Below the pieces are notes generated by a model. That model did not search any database and had not been told where the DNA came from. It was given only the letters and a program-made list of their open reading frames with translations. This document shows positions 23,796 through 35,339 of a DNA stretch of 64,000 bases, piece by piece (position 1 is the stretch's first letter; the number at the start of each line of letters is the position of its first letter). The stretch lies in assembly GCA_024734555.1 (NCBI GenBank), contig JANPWX010000077.1, positions 4,233,337 through 4,297,336 on the forward strand, in the 5' to 3' direction. Position numbers and translations under genes: made by a program. Source of the DNA: Trochalopteron elliotii. Taxonomy: Eukaryota; Chordata; Aves; Passeriformes; Leiothrichidae.

Positions 23796-26549
23796 ACTCC
23801 TCTGCACTAAAAGTAATAAATTTTCAGAGCATAAAACTATTTTTTTCCTATTGATTGGATAATTTGTTGTTGCAACTCTAATATAAACCTGGAAATATGT
23901 ACATGTGGGCAGGTGTCCAAAACTCAGACCTTTAAGAAGATTTACAGCAAGTTAAAAAATGAAGTATGATTCTGGTCCTTCATATCCCTTCCCATGTTTA
24001 TTACTTTATTTCTGAAAGCTTTTGTTTCATGCATCAGTGGTTCAAATAATATCATTGAGGTTCACTTACTTAAAAAGGTAGTTGTGAGCTAGCTTTTGAA
24101 TCTTTAGAGTATTTGTCATTTTTTAGGAGTTGTAGGTACCTTTACATCCAAATAAATATGTCTAAATTAATGAAGATGTGCCTATCTTTTTCCATTAACA
24201 ATAGAGAGACTACAAAGACTAGGCAGTCAAAGAGTAATAGGCCTGTAACTTTTATATGGATGATATAAAGTGAGATGAACACAGAACACGACATGGATAA
24301 GTCAGTAAAGTGCCCTACTTAAATTTGTATGCAGATTTGGGTGTATTGGCAAAGGCAAAATGTCTACAAAATCCTACGGTGCTTTCACTGGGAACAGATA
24401 CTCTGGGCTCAATTTATTTGTGCCAATCAAATATTCAGTATTATTTGACATACTGAGGGCACCTCAAAGAATTTGCAGGCATTTTATGACACATAAACAG
24501 TCCGATAATCCATGCCATTCTGGAGGCCAAACATCTCACATGGAGACTTGTATTGCACCAGATACCTCTGTCTGCATGACTGAAATGAGTCTGTCAAAAG
24601 AACCAAGCATTCATGAACTGTGTCACAGAATTTCTGAACTTGGTTCGGAGCATGCTTAAGAAGTCACTCTATGTGCAATTGTATTTTAAAAAACACGTAC
24701 ATGTACATTATTGAAATTCTGAACAGCTATTCATCAGAAACATCACACTCTAGGGAGGAATGAAAAACTGAAAAAAAGCCATAGTGACATAATTTAGAAT
24801 ATTAAATGTTGGACACGAATATAACCTTTTGACACAGGATAATATCTTGACGAACATTTAGAGAAGAAGTGTTATCAATTATTTAAATCTTATGCTTTGC
24901 ACCTGTCACAGAAGAAGATATTTCCATTAATAAAATAAATGAAAAAATATACATCTAGATTTGACATGTCAGCTTGCCAATGCAGCTTATGGTTTATCAG
25001 AGTACAGGAGCAGATTTGCTTCTATTTTTTTTTTTTATTGGGTTACTTTGGTTTTGTTGAGTTTTTTTGTGGCACAACTAGCAGAAATATAAAATATATT
25101 TATTTATATATTTTATGTAATGTAATATATTTAATATATAATAATTTATAATCATTTCAAACTCCAGTTAAGAGCAATACAATTAGAGAAGGGATGCTGA
25201 TTTTTAAAGTGAAGGTTTTTGATGTATCTCCCACAGGTTTATTGTGATGTTTATGTCTGGGAACTTATGTCTCCAAAGCCAGTGGGGAATCTTGCTTGAA
25301 AGTCGAAAGCACAGTGTGGATCTTAGCTGTGTAAAGATCATTTCATTCTTATCCACTGTTATCGTTTTTCATTTATTTAATGGTGGATGCTTTGTTATTT
25401 TGTCATTACCAAAGGAAAATTAGATGCACTACATTGTCTACGATATAATGTAAGATATATTGCATATTATATGAAATTATTTTAATAAACAATAAATAAT
25501 TAGAGACAATTTAATTTTGAAATTTTTTATACTCCAGAAATTTAGGGTGTCACATGAGCAATCATTGTGCAGAGATTTTTGGAACATAGCTTATAGTAAG
25601 TACTTTTTTATATACATGTGCATATGCCCATATAAATCTTCCCCATTGTCTTTTTATATTATTCAATAAGTCCCAATCTGACTACTGGAAATACTCCCCT
25701 TCTTCCACAGTTTCCTCTATGCCACAGGGCCCAGAAACACTATGATGAAAAAAGGACAGGACAAAACATGATCATACTTAGTCCTAAGTACAATGGTCAC
25801 TTTCTGTTTGGGGTTTGGTTTGGGATTTTTTAAAGGGATGAGAAAAAAATTGAGTACTTGCAGTAAAAAAATAGTAAAAAAATTAAATGGAATAGGAACA
25901 AAAGGAGTGAACACAGCAGGTCATGTACCTCTCTAGGTACTTACAGATTCCCTCACCGTACTTGGGAGACTGGTACAAATACTTCCCACTCTTGTTCACT
26001 TGAGACATATTTTCTTCACTAAAATAAATTCATTTAGTTAGTAATGTGCACAATAAAAGTATCAGAAATTCCTGGAAGAAAAGGCAGAGGTAAAGCAGCA
26101 GTCCCTCAAGCATATTGGTATCAGAGAGACCATTATGTTGTTCAGGCTTCCTTCTCCTGACCGATGACATTTTGTGGTGGCAGACAAAAACTATAACTTG
26201 TGCATGTAACCTTTTGGGGTGGTTTATGACTAAAATCAGTTATGCCAGGTAACGTATACAGCGCCCAGTACTGCATATTGGCCACTTTTAGATTCTGAAT
26301 GCATTTCTTCTCCTACCTCTTTGTGAAACAGCTATGTTTTATTTTACACCCTCACAGGCAGATGAACTGAGACCACAGCAGGGAAGAAAATGGTTAGGGC
26401 TCAGATCTTTAGATAGATTGCTATCTAAAACAGTAAGTAAGCTGGTGGTACAAATATATCAGATGTTTATGAAAATCCCACTAATATACATATGTTATAA
26501 AGGATTCGTAGCCAATTTGATATAAAGTATTTTTATTTCACCATTTGAA
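23796..26549. other. Unique AT-rich DNA, no gene recognised
   Basis: No gene or element recognised. A 99-codon frame at 24360-24659 (plus) has no domain or low-complexity bias that would support coding. Very AT-rich stretches with TATTTATATATT words occur at 25088-25160 and 25440-25530. Confidence 0.55.
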
Positions 26550-27050
26550 ATCAATTTGGATCAGCCACAATAAAAGAATGCAACACCGATCCCTGGTGTA
26601 TTGAGGTTGGGTGAACTCAGGGACAGCCTCAAAGGAGCCGATCCCTCCCCGTTCACAGACTCTTGGATTCAGGGTACAGCTTTTATACAGTTTTTCTGCC
26701 TTGAGGCAATTTCATTGTTAGCCTTTGTCCAGTGTGCATATTCATACACTTCTTTGTTTTGCTGTTCGACTTCTGAAAGCTTTTCCTGGCATGGTCCCTG
26801 AATTGGGTTCCTGGAATTGGGCATTGGGATGCTGATCTGTGCAATCTCCAGGTTCTCCCCACCTAGAGTCGTATCAGGCGTTGATCATCGGCAAAGTGGC
26901 GGGTCCACCCAGGATGGAAGAGGCATCTCCTGTTCATCCAGATCCCTTCTGTTGTAAATTTTGGCTTTGCCCTGCAATTGTCTGAAGGTCTTTACAGTTG
27001 CAAATGGGCCTCGGTGGTCAGAGATGCCTTTACAATTTTTGGAAACTTAA
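26550..27050 (-). mobile_element. Possible LTR, minus strand, unassigned
   Basis: A block richer in GC than its flanks with LTR-like order on the minus strand. There is a TATAAAAG box at about 26672-26679 (complement), then roughly 100 bp with CTGTACCCTGAATCC and CACCCAACCTCAATACA. Its other boundary lies somewhere near 27050. On the plus strand AATAAAAG occurs at 26569-26576, so orientation is not certain. I found no TG...CA pair with matching target duplications. It could also be a fragment of an internal retroviral region. Confidence 0.35.
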
Positions 27051-30026
27051 ACTTGTAGCACAGTTTTATTTTATAACATATACTTGATACACGAGTTTAT
27101 TTTAGAACATATATTACATATGTGTCTTTATGTGCTGAATTAGCTTTGAAAAATTAGCCTTAGGTGCCTGTGTAATATAAGGAGTTTACAACAGAGTTGG
27201 GACTCAAATCCAATTTTTCTAAATATTAGATTACATTCCTTAATCACTAGAAAATCCTTCACTTTTGACCTAAAAATCTATTTAATTCTACACCCTAGCT
27301 TAAGAAAAACATCATTTGAGGCATTTCATGCAGACTTACATGAATGTTTATTTTCAGCAGCAGGGAATTAGAAAGGATAATTATTTCTTTTTTTCAGAAA
27401 TTTGTAAACATTTAAAATAGACTATGAACAAAATCTCTGTCCACACTTTCCAAAGATATAGTCTGTTTATCCATTCAACAGAGTATTTTTTATAGACACT
27501 ACTAGGAATATATGAAGCATTTATATCTTCTCATTCCCCCCTAATGAGCATTCCTGTGCTCTACCTTTTAACACTCCTTGTGCTCTTTGCCGGCAGGCAT
27601 TCAATGCCGCAAATTGAAACACATTGGCAATCCATTTCTCTTGCAGGTTCAGGCCATTTCCTCTGCATGGAGCAGAGAATGAGCTGCTGGTCTGACTGAG
27701 ATTATCAATGTCTATGTAAGCGAAAGGAATTAATGCATTGAACATGCCTATAGTCTGTATTTGTGAGCATAGATTCCTGTGGGCAATTAACTACTCTAGT
27801 TCAAATCTGGATGTGCTAATCTATAAGAAAATACAGGCAAGGTCACTTAATGCTGTACTCTTCAGCTTCTCTGTCGGGCAAAGTTTTCTGGGATAATAAA
27901 TGTATGTTTTAGTTTTGTTTCTTTCTTATGTTGTTTTCCTTACATGGAATTGGGGAAGAGAGAAAGCATTAAATTATGATATTCACACGGGGAGAGATAA
28001 AAAGAGAGCAGAGTGTTTCACAATGTAGTTTCTTTACTGAATGAGACTAGCTAGGAAAGGATCTGATGTGTTCTAAATATCTCTATGTATTTTCCCATGG
28101 TTTGATTATTTACCAAACATCAAATAAAAATTGACAGAGAATTAAAGTACTCCAATTCATGGCGTACATGAACGAGGCTTCAGGAAGTCCTTCCAGTGCC
28201 TAGAGGCATGCATGGAACTTCTCCCATCATTATTCCAACTGATTATTCCAAATCAACTAGCGCAAATAAATTTGTTTAGGTTTTTCTTAAATTTCAGTAC
28301 AGACAGATTAAATCACAGCTTTTTTTACAGAGTAGTGGTTTATGACAGATTTCACAAAACCCTTCATTTATTCTCAGATGTAACAGATACAAATGCTAGG
28401 TTGACCCAAGCTGATAATACTCTACATAGAGTTCTTTCTGAGGAATTTACCTCAAATTTCTACAACTTTATGACAATGTTCTGTCACTTGTTTACATATC
28501 ATTTTATCTGAATAACCTTTCTTCCACATTCTTCAGTCCTGTGTGTTAGTTGTATATCAAAAGACTTAAGATTTTTGCTTTTTGTTTTTTCCCAGTGAGT
28601 TACTTTAATAGCAAAAAGACGCTGCAGATATCTGAAATTTGTAAAAGAAAATTACAAGGTACATAACAAACATTTTCCTTTGAGTATAATATATATTCAG
28701 ACTGTCTTTTTATTTTCAGTGTTACTTTAAAAGCAATCTCAAAATTGCAAGACTGTGCAAAAGTTGACAGTCTATAATGAAAACATATTAAACTACAGGT
28801 GTTTGCCTTGCTGCAAATATTGGTTCTAGATTCTGACACTGACATTGATGAGTTCTGTATATTGACAGCTTAAGACAAAAGACTGAAACACAGACACAAA
28901 TAATCTGCTAGACTTGAGTCCCTTGGCAGCAGAATATTTGACAGCCCTAATTATCTTGACTGGAAAATGGATGTCTACAAGCTTAGATAGGCTATGATAT
29001 TTTACTAGCTTGCCAAAACTTTATCTGTAAAGAATGTGAATCTGATTTCTTGGGGGAAAGATTGTCATTGCCTACATAGCATAACTTGAAAAATATTGAA
29101 AACATCTTACTTAATATAAACCTTACATTTCTTTTCTAAATAAGTTTGAAGTGAAGTTAGACTACTGCTTAACTTTGGATGGCCTTTGCAGGGGGAGATA
29201 TTTATAAAAAAGGTAGATATTAATATTGTAATGTAAGTCAGAGGACATAAATGTAGGTGCCACAAATTCCATGTTTTTTACCAGCTTGCCCAGGAAGTGG
29301 TTCTCGAACAAGAAAGGAGTATGAATGGGTAGTTATAATTAGGTCCTTATGAATATTTTCTGAATTTTACAATGAAAGTCTTCAAAACCCCTAATTTGAG
29401 TATCTATCATATGACAGTCAAATAGTACTTATTCTTGTACTTCACATAAGAGTATGTAAAAAGCACTTCATACACACTCTACATGAGCCTATGTCATTCA
29501 ATGTAAGTTTTTAGTGTTACTATGAGTATAGTTAGAAAAAAACTCAATTACAATATTGATGTTTTAAAAATGTGTTTTATTTCTTCTATGATTGAGATAG
29601 AAAATGATATTTTCTTTTATTTTTAGATACAAATAACAATGACAAATATAACAAAACAGAATAATCTTTTGAGAAATGCATCTTCCCTACTCTCATCAGG
29701 AAGTTTCTGTGGTCTTTGTACGATAAAAATTTGTGTTGGTGGTATAGTAAAATTTACAATGTATATACTAATGTATACAGAAAGTCTCTTTAGTGATGAT
29801 ATATTTTTGATCTGCAATTGCTTGACTATGCAGGAATGAAATTCTCCTTTTCTTTAACAATAAAATTTGAACCCTACCTTCAAATATTTCTGTACTTTTC
29901 TTCTAAATTGCATTGACATCAAACTTTATTATGATCTAACATTACCCAAAATGTTTCTCTTTATCTACTTCTGAAACATCTAAAATTCAGTTAATGTAAA
30001 GGTAAGATAAATTTTAGTAGGTTTGG

Positions 30027-30027
<1 letters not shown>
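27051..30027. other. Unique AT-rich DNA, no gene recognised
   Basis: No recognisable gene or element. Frames are below 100 codons; the longest, 28212-28511 plus, has no identifiable domain. AT-rich throughout. Confidence 0.6.

Positions 30028-30095
<68 letters not shown>
30028..30095. repeat. (TTTC)n microsatellite, about 17 units
   Basis: Uninterrupted tetranucleotide tract TCTTTCTTTC... of about 68 bp ending in TTCTTCCTCC. It is a polypyrimidine mirror repeat, so it could form triplex DNA. Length polymorphism is likely. Confidence 0.97.
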
Positions 30096-30097
<2 letters not shown>

Positions 30098-31107
30098 TCC
30101 CAGTGCCAGGGAGGTTAAAATTTCTAACTCTAATATAACACTTTTTGGATATAAAGAAAGAGGAGCTATTGAAAATCAGTAATAGGTGCTGACATGCTAA
30201 GGGAAGGTTAAAGTGATGAAATCTGAGACAAAAAAGTCAGAAAATTAAGTTAGCTCAAATCACAATGTGCTGCAGGATCTTAAAGATAGATGTGATGAAC
30301 CAAATAGGAAAAATAAAAAATAAGGAAAAAATAAATGTCTGCCTAGTGAAGATTTATTTAATATATATTTAAACAAAAAAAATTCCACTTAAAAATGAAG
30401 ACAATGTAGTAAGACAGATGAGTACAGATGAAACTAATATTAAAAACCAAAATATGAAGAACACAACAAATGCATAAAACCAGCTGCATTTCATGTTTAC
30501 TATACTATTCTCTGAGAAAACTGGCACCCTTTTCTGTTTCTATGGCTTTAATATGATCCTTGATCGTGGACAAGTGCTTAAGATAACTGTGATTGATTTT
30601 TCTCATACATATTCTCACTTTGGTATTTAAGCAACATAGGTATTACTGCTTTTTCCATCTAGATTTCAAATTGTCAAATAACTGTGTCAATAACACAACA
30701 CAGTTTTTAAACACTTTGTGTATGATGACAAAAAAAACATAAGTTAAAAAATCTAGGATGCTAGTAATTTCAATAATGTTTGCCTTGCTGCTGATGTTTT
30801 TGTGATTTATTTTTTAATGAATTAAACTTTTTTCTTTTTCCTTTTTTTTCTTTTCATTTTTCCCCCAGATGGATCAGTTCTTTTGATTAGAACTCATTAG
30901 CCAGACACAAATGTCAAGACATGACATTCTCAAGTCTCCTTTTTTAACTGAAGAACTTAGAGAATGCAATATGATCTTAAAATAAACATCTAACATTAGT
31001 CAGAAAAAATCAAAAATCTTAAAACTATATTATCTTTCTTCTTTATTATCAAAGGTATCTGAAAATGACCAGCTCAGAGCTTCAACCTAACCTGTAACTA
31101 TAGTGCA
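30096..31107. other. Unique AT-rich DNA, no gene recognised
   Basis: Nothing recognisable. A T-rich stretch lies at about 30825-30868. Confidence 0.6.
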
Positions 31108-31832
31108 ATCATAGAATGATTAAGGTTCTAAAAGACCTTTAAGATCAAGTCCAACCATCAACCTAGTACCATCACCATGTTCACTACTAAACCATGTCCT
31201 CAAGTGACATACCCATATGTTTTTTTTAACACTTCCTGAATGTTTATTCCCACCTGGGCAACCTGTTCCAATTCTTTAGAACTCCTTCTGCGACATTTTT
31301 CCCCCAGATATCTAATCTAAACTTTCCGTGGCACAACTTGAACCCCCATCTCCCTACAAGGTCCTTTCAGGGCATTGTAGAGAGTGTGAGATTTCCCCTG
31401 AGCCTCCTATTCTTCATGCTAAACACACCCACGTCCCTCAACTGCTCCTCATAAGACTTGGGCCCCAGACCCTTCACCAGCTTCATTGCCCTTCTCTGGA
31501 CAGGCTCCAGCACCTCAAAGTCTTTCCTGACTTGGGGGGCCCTGAACTGAACACAGGATTTGAAGTGAAGCCTCACCAGGGCTGAGTACAGGGGGGCAAT
31601 CCCTGCCCTAGTCCTGCTGGCAACCCTATTTCTGGTATGGAGCAAGATGCCATTGGCCTTCTCAGTCACCTGGGCACACACTGGCTCAGGTTCAGCTGAC
31701 TGTCAATAGGCACTGCCAGGTCTTTTTTCCTCTTGGCAGCTCTCCAGCCATGCATCCTGCAGCCTGCAGCTCTTCATGGGGTTGTGATCCAAGTGCAGAA
31801 CCTGACACTTCGTCAGTGTTGGGCTGCTTAAT
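31108..31832 (-). mobile_element. CR1 LINE fragment with pol C-terminal remnant
   Basis: The left end 'ATCATAGAATGATTAAGG' followed by 'AAGTCCAACCATCAACC' is the complement of a CR1 3' end. An open minus-strand frame of 104 codons (31367-31681) keeps clear CR1 ORF2 C-terminal words: [47 protein letters not shown] and [13 protein letters not shown]. These lie after the reverse transcriptase core in CR1 proteins. The copy is 5'-truncated and frames break on both sides, so no active protein is made. This is the best-preserved CR1 coding remnant in the window. Confidence 0.93.
31367..31681 (-). pseudogene. CR1 ORF2 (pol) C-terminal remnant
   Basis: A 104-codon stretch open on the minus strand, recognised as the segment of CR1 ORF2 downstream of the reverse transcriptase core by words such as [30 protein letters not shown] and [12 protein letters not shown]. 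No RT catalytic motif or endonuclease is present. The overlapping plus-strand frame (31328-31585) is a shadow. It is part of a dead, truncated retrotransposon, not a host gene. Confidence 0.85.
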
Positions 31833-32852
31833 GTAAAACAGAGATTATCTGTGAAAGTCTTCAGTTATGTCTACATCACTGTCTTCACTACACAGATAAT
31901 TCTTGAGCCTTTTTTAATTACTAAATGATCACTTTTCAAGTATCATTCACCCATGTCTGGGTACCTACAGCACAAAGTATTTGGTTGCTTGTATTTAGTT
32001 GCCTGTGTTGGATATACTGTGCTAATTGTTTTTATTTTAAAAATAATTGATCTGATCTGCAAGCTGATCTTCAGTCTAATCTGATCACATGTTTTTTTTT
32101 ATAAATTAATATTGTAGAGTTTTAAATATTCTTAATGACTTGCTGTATTCTAAACTGAACAAAAAACTAGTTACCTGACTGCAAAATTTGAAGATAACAA
32201 AGTTTGGAACTGGCTGACAAAATGAATGTAAATATTAAACCAGAACTTTTAAAAATTATTTTGGATATTCAGCTATGGCATCTAATTGAATTACTACTTT
32301 GTCTCTTCTATATAATGATTTGAACTTGAAGTAGATCCAAACACTCAAAATGAAGCAGCCAAGATTATTATACAGATTATTTAGGTCTGTAAATCAAAGC
32401 CTTTGGATACTACCAGCTTATATAGAAAAATCTGATGCTTAATTGTCCCAATCGTTTGAGGTTTAACAGTTCATAATCTAGAGGAAATAAAATTTGTGTT
32501 TACCATAGTGTTGATTAGCAGTAGCTAATGAGGTTGAGTTTCCAGAAATTAACCTTCATGCAGGACAATAACTAGTGAACATTATTTGCTTGCTTTACCA
32601 TTAATTTTCATTTTAAAAAACAGCTATGTGTAAGGATATCTATTTTACAGGTACATTTTATTTTCAGGCACATGGTGTGATTCTTGGGGATGTCCTATGC
32701 AGGATCAGGAGCTGGACTTCAATAATCTTTTTGGTCCTTCACAACTCAACATATTCTGTGGCTCTACTGTAAATTGTTTCGATTTTGTGAGTGACTTGTT
32801 GAAAACAAAACATATGTTAACCTAATGAAGTGTATAATACTGTCTTCGGTAA
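31833..32852. other. Unique AT-rich DNA, no gene recognised
   Basis: No gene or element recognised between the CR1 and the inverted LTR composite. Confidence 0.6.
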
Positions 32853-32970
32853 TAGGTTGACCTTGACTGGCTGGCAGATAGACATCCTAATGCTCTCTCA
32901 ATCCCCCTCCTTAACAGGAAAGGGAGAAAACAAGATGAAAGACCTTCTGGGTCAAGAGAAAGACAGCAAC
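32853..32970 (-). mobile_element. LTR 3' end fragment, minus orientation
   Basis: About 118 bp beginning GGTTGACCTTGACTGGCTGG and running through 'CCTCCTTAACAGGAAAGG' and 'GGGTCAAGAGAAAGACAG'. It is the complement of the U5 end of an LTR family that also occurs in plus orientation immediately to the right (to 33546) and at about 62660-63495. Together with its neighbour it makes an imperfect inverted repeat with ends GGTTGACCTT ... AAGGTCAACC. Confidence 0.75.
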
Positions 32971-33546
32971 TCGGGGAGGTGATATCATGGGACATCCATG
33001 TCCTGAAGGACTATAGACTGTGGGGGGGACCCACACAAGAAGAGGGAAAAAGTGCGAGGAGAAAGGAGTGGCAGAGAGGAAGTTTTGCTGACCATGAACG
33101 TTCATTCCCAGGGGGTGAGCAGATGAGTTGGGTATAAAGGAGTCAACCTGGACCTGGGGGTAAAGAGGATTGCAGGATGTGGGAAAGCCATCCAGAGTTT
33201 TGTGGAGTGTTATTTTGGTTTGTTTGTTTGTTTGTTTTTTTGTGGGGGATTTTTGGTGGGTTTTTTTGTTCCTTTGTTTGTTTGGGGTTTTTTGGGTTTT
33301 TTTGGGGTTTTTTTTTGTTTTGTTTTTTTTTTTCTCTACCCAAATGTTTATTTGTTGACAATAACTTAAATTAATTTTTTCCAAGGTCAAGTCTGTGTTG
33401 CCTGTGTCAGCAGCTGGTAAGCAGCCTCAGTGTCTTTATTTGAAATCAGCAGATTTTTTATCTTCTTTTCTTTCCCTGTACTCTTGAGAAAGGGAATGAG
33501 AGACAATCTGGGTAGATACCTAGCAGCTGGCAAAGGTCAACCCCTT
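32971..33546 (+). mobile_element. LTR fragment, plus orientation, ERV
   Basis: Plus-strand LTR-like sequence. 'TCCTGAAGGACTATAGACTG' and 'GTGGCAGAGAGGAAG' are characteristic U3 words, followed by a G/T-rich tract. R/U5 contains 'AACTTAAATTAATTTTTTCC' and 'GGTCAAGTCTGTGTTGCC', and the element ends in 'GGCAAAGGTCAACC'. It belongs to the same family as 62660-63495. A minus-strand frame of 159 codons (32911-33390), Lys/Gln/Pro-rich, runs through the low-complexity tract and is not a gene. No internal retroviral genes are present. Confidence 0.75.
33218..33335. repeat. G/T-rich low-complexity tract in LTR
   Basis: Runs such as GTTTGTTTGTTTG, TGGGGGATTTTTGGTGGG and GGGGTTTTTTGGG separated by T stretches. 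Several G runs of 3-5 bases lie close enough to allow a G-quadruplex in principle, though loops of six or seven bases make it weak. Confidence 0.9.
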
Positions 33547-34783
33547 ACACTTACTTGCGAGTACAAATATAGTTTTTGTGGTACTTGATGGGCTTAAACA
33601 ACACATATGAAAAACAGGCAAAAGCACTTGGTAAGAATTTTTCAACCTGAAAAGTATCAATATGTCCCTGCTGGCTGTGAGATGATTTCTAGAATTTTCT
33701 TATAACAAATATCCTCAGACAGACTGAGAACCTTTATCAATGAAGTTTTAACTTGGTGTTAATTTCCTATATCCAAGCACTGTTTCTCAGTTTCAGCAAT
33801 CTCTCCAACATTTGCTTTCCCTTAAGACATTGAAGCTTATTTATTTCCACTGAAGAAAGTTAACTATCACAAATGTGAGAATAAAAGCAGTTTCTAAATA
33901 ACAAAAAAAATGAGGAAGAAAAAATAACGTACTTCTGAACATTTCTTTTTTGTCTTTTCACTGAAAGAAAAAAAATAGTTAAATCAAATCCATCAACTCA
34001 GTTAAAAAGTTACATACCCAGTATATAAATACTTACAGAACTGTTTCCTAAGTGGAAAGAAATCAGAAAGCAAACCAGAAAGACATAGTTTAAAAACAAA
34101 TCCAAATGAATAAGTTTTCTTATTAATGTTACTGAAAAAAGAACACAAGCTTTTGCAAGGTTTGAAAGCCTTTAAAAGTAATTTTTTGGCATCTGTAGCA
34201 GTGTTTCAATTACTGTGTGAAAATCTGGCAATCTTCTTTCTTAAAAGCTTAAAAATATCTCATATAACAGATAGATCCAACCCACTCTAATTTGCACAAA
34301 CCATAATGATTTTTGAGGTCCTAGCTAGCTTAAGTTTTTATAGTATTTTCTTCTCATAAGACACCTTGAAAAAATATGTTTGTAGTCATAATTTTATTGG
34401 CACTAAGCCCTGACACGAAGAGGTGCATTAATTTTACACTATGTGACAACTACTAATGTAGAGGTGATTACTTACAATAGGGAATTTAACATGCATATTC
34501 AGTTCGAACTAAGTTTCTTAAACGAGTATTTAATTCAAATGTCTCATTCTCAACAAATGAAATAGTGGTAGTTCTTGCAGTTCAATTAAGAGAAACAGAA
34601 TTTATTAGTTATCCAAAGATAGTAAAGGAATTACAACCTATACCAAAAATGTTTTCTAAATAGTAAAAATTGCTAGGAGATAGCAGAGCATGAAGGTTTT
34701 CACAAAGTGAAATGGGAATTGTGTCACAAATGACCAACACCTAGTTATTGACTGATATGCTGAGGGTAAGTAATGGTGCTGGA
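33547..34783. other. Unique AT-rich DNA, no gene recognised
   Basis: No gene, RNA or mobile element recognised. Confidence 0.6.
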
Positions 34784-35334
34784 TGTGACGGTTTGAAAGC
34801 AAAACCAATGAGAGACTCCAAGTCAGAAATACAATTTAATAGGAGGGAGAAAAAAAAAGGTAAAATAAAATAAATGCAATAATACAAAAGACCACTGACA
34901 GAATCAGAATACAACCTGAGCAGGGTGGTGGTAGTAGTCCAGGTGAGGTGATCTTCTTGAAGCAGTGATGCCATAGAAAGGTCTGGTAGCTCTGGTCCTC
35001 TGGGAATCCAGTGGACAAGAAACCCCCTGTGCTATCCCAAACCCCAGATGATTTCCAGGTGGGAATGCTTGGCTCCTCCCCCTGGGCAGACCATCTCACA
35101 ATGGGCTGATATCATTCTATGAGTCATGCGGTGGGTCCTTGATGGCCCATTACACAGAGATAGCTCCCAGAGGGAGTTACCTATGAGTCATGGGCAAGGC
35201 ATTGATGAGCCATTAACAGAAGATAGCCCAGAGAGAGGGGGCAAGAGAAACACTGCCCCATCTGGTTTCTACAGCTCATGAAGATGGTGATAGAATACAT
35301 ACTTTGGGCACATCCTACACTGCAACCCAGGACA
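34784..35334 (-). mobile_element. Solo LTR (ERVL-type), minus strand, 5-bp TSD
   Basis: A 551-bp element, related along its length to the LTR at 15635-16165 but in the opposite orientation. On the plus strand it begins TGTGACGGTTTGAAAGC and ends GCAACCCAGGACA, the complements of the other copy's end and start. Flanks are CTGGA (34779-34783) and CTGGG (35335-35339), a 5-bp duplication with one mismatch. The ATTAAA signal survives as its complement at 34834-34839. The TATA-like box present in the other copy has mutated, and only one of the four 15-bp U3 units is present. No internal retroviral genes. Confidence 0.88.
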
Positions 35335-35339
35335 CTGGG

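Noticed and set aside
24360..24659. A 99-codon plus-strand frame in unique DNA
   Set aside because: No domain and no repeat identity. A frame of this length is expected by chance in 64 kb read in six frames.
33276..33316. GGGGTTTT-like words considered as interstitial telomeric or ciliate-type telomere repeats
   Set aside because: The spacing is irregular and there is no TTAGGG array; it is ordinary G/T-rich low complexity.
32911..33390. The longest open frame in the window (159 codons, minus strand), Lys/Gln/Pro-rich
   Set aside because: It runs through the G/T-rich low-complexity tract and across the junction of two inverted LTR fragments. The composition is that of simple sequence, and no protein domain is visible.
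15635..35334. The two related LTRs considered as the ends of one provirus
   Set aside because: They are in opposite orientation, have different target duplications, and no gag, pol or env remnants lie between them.
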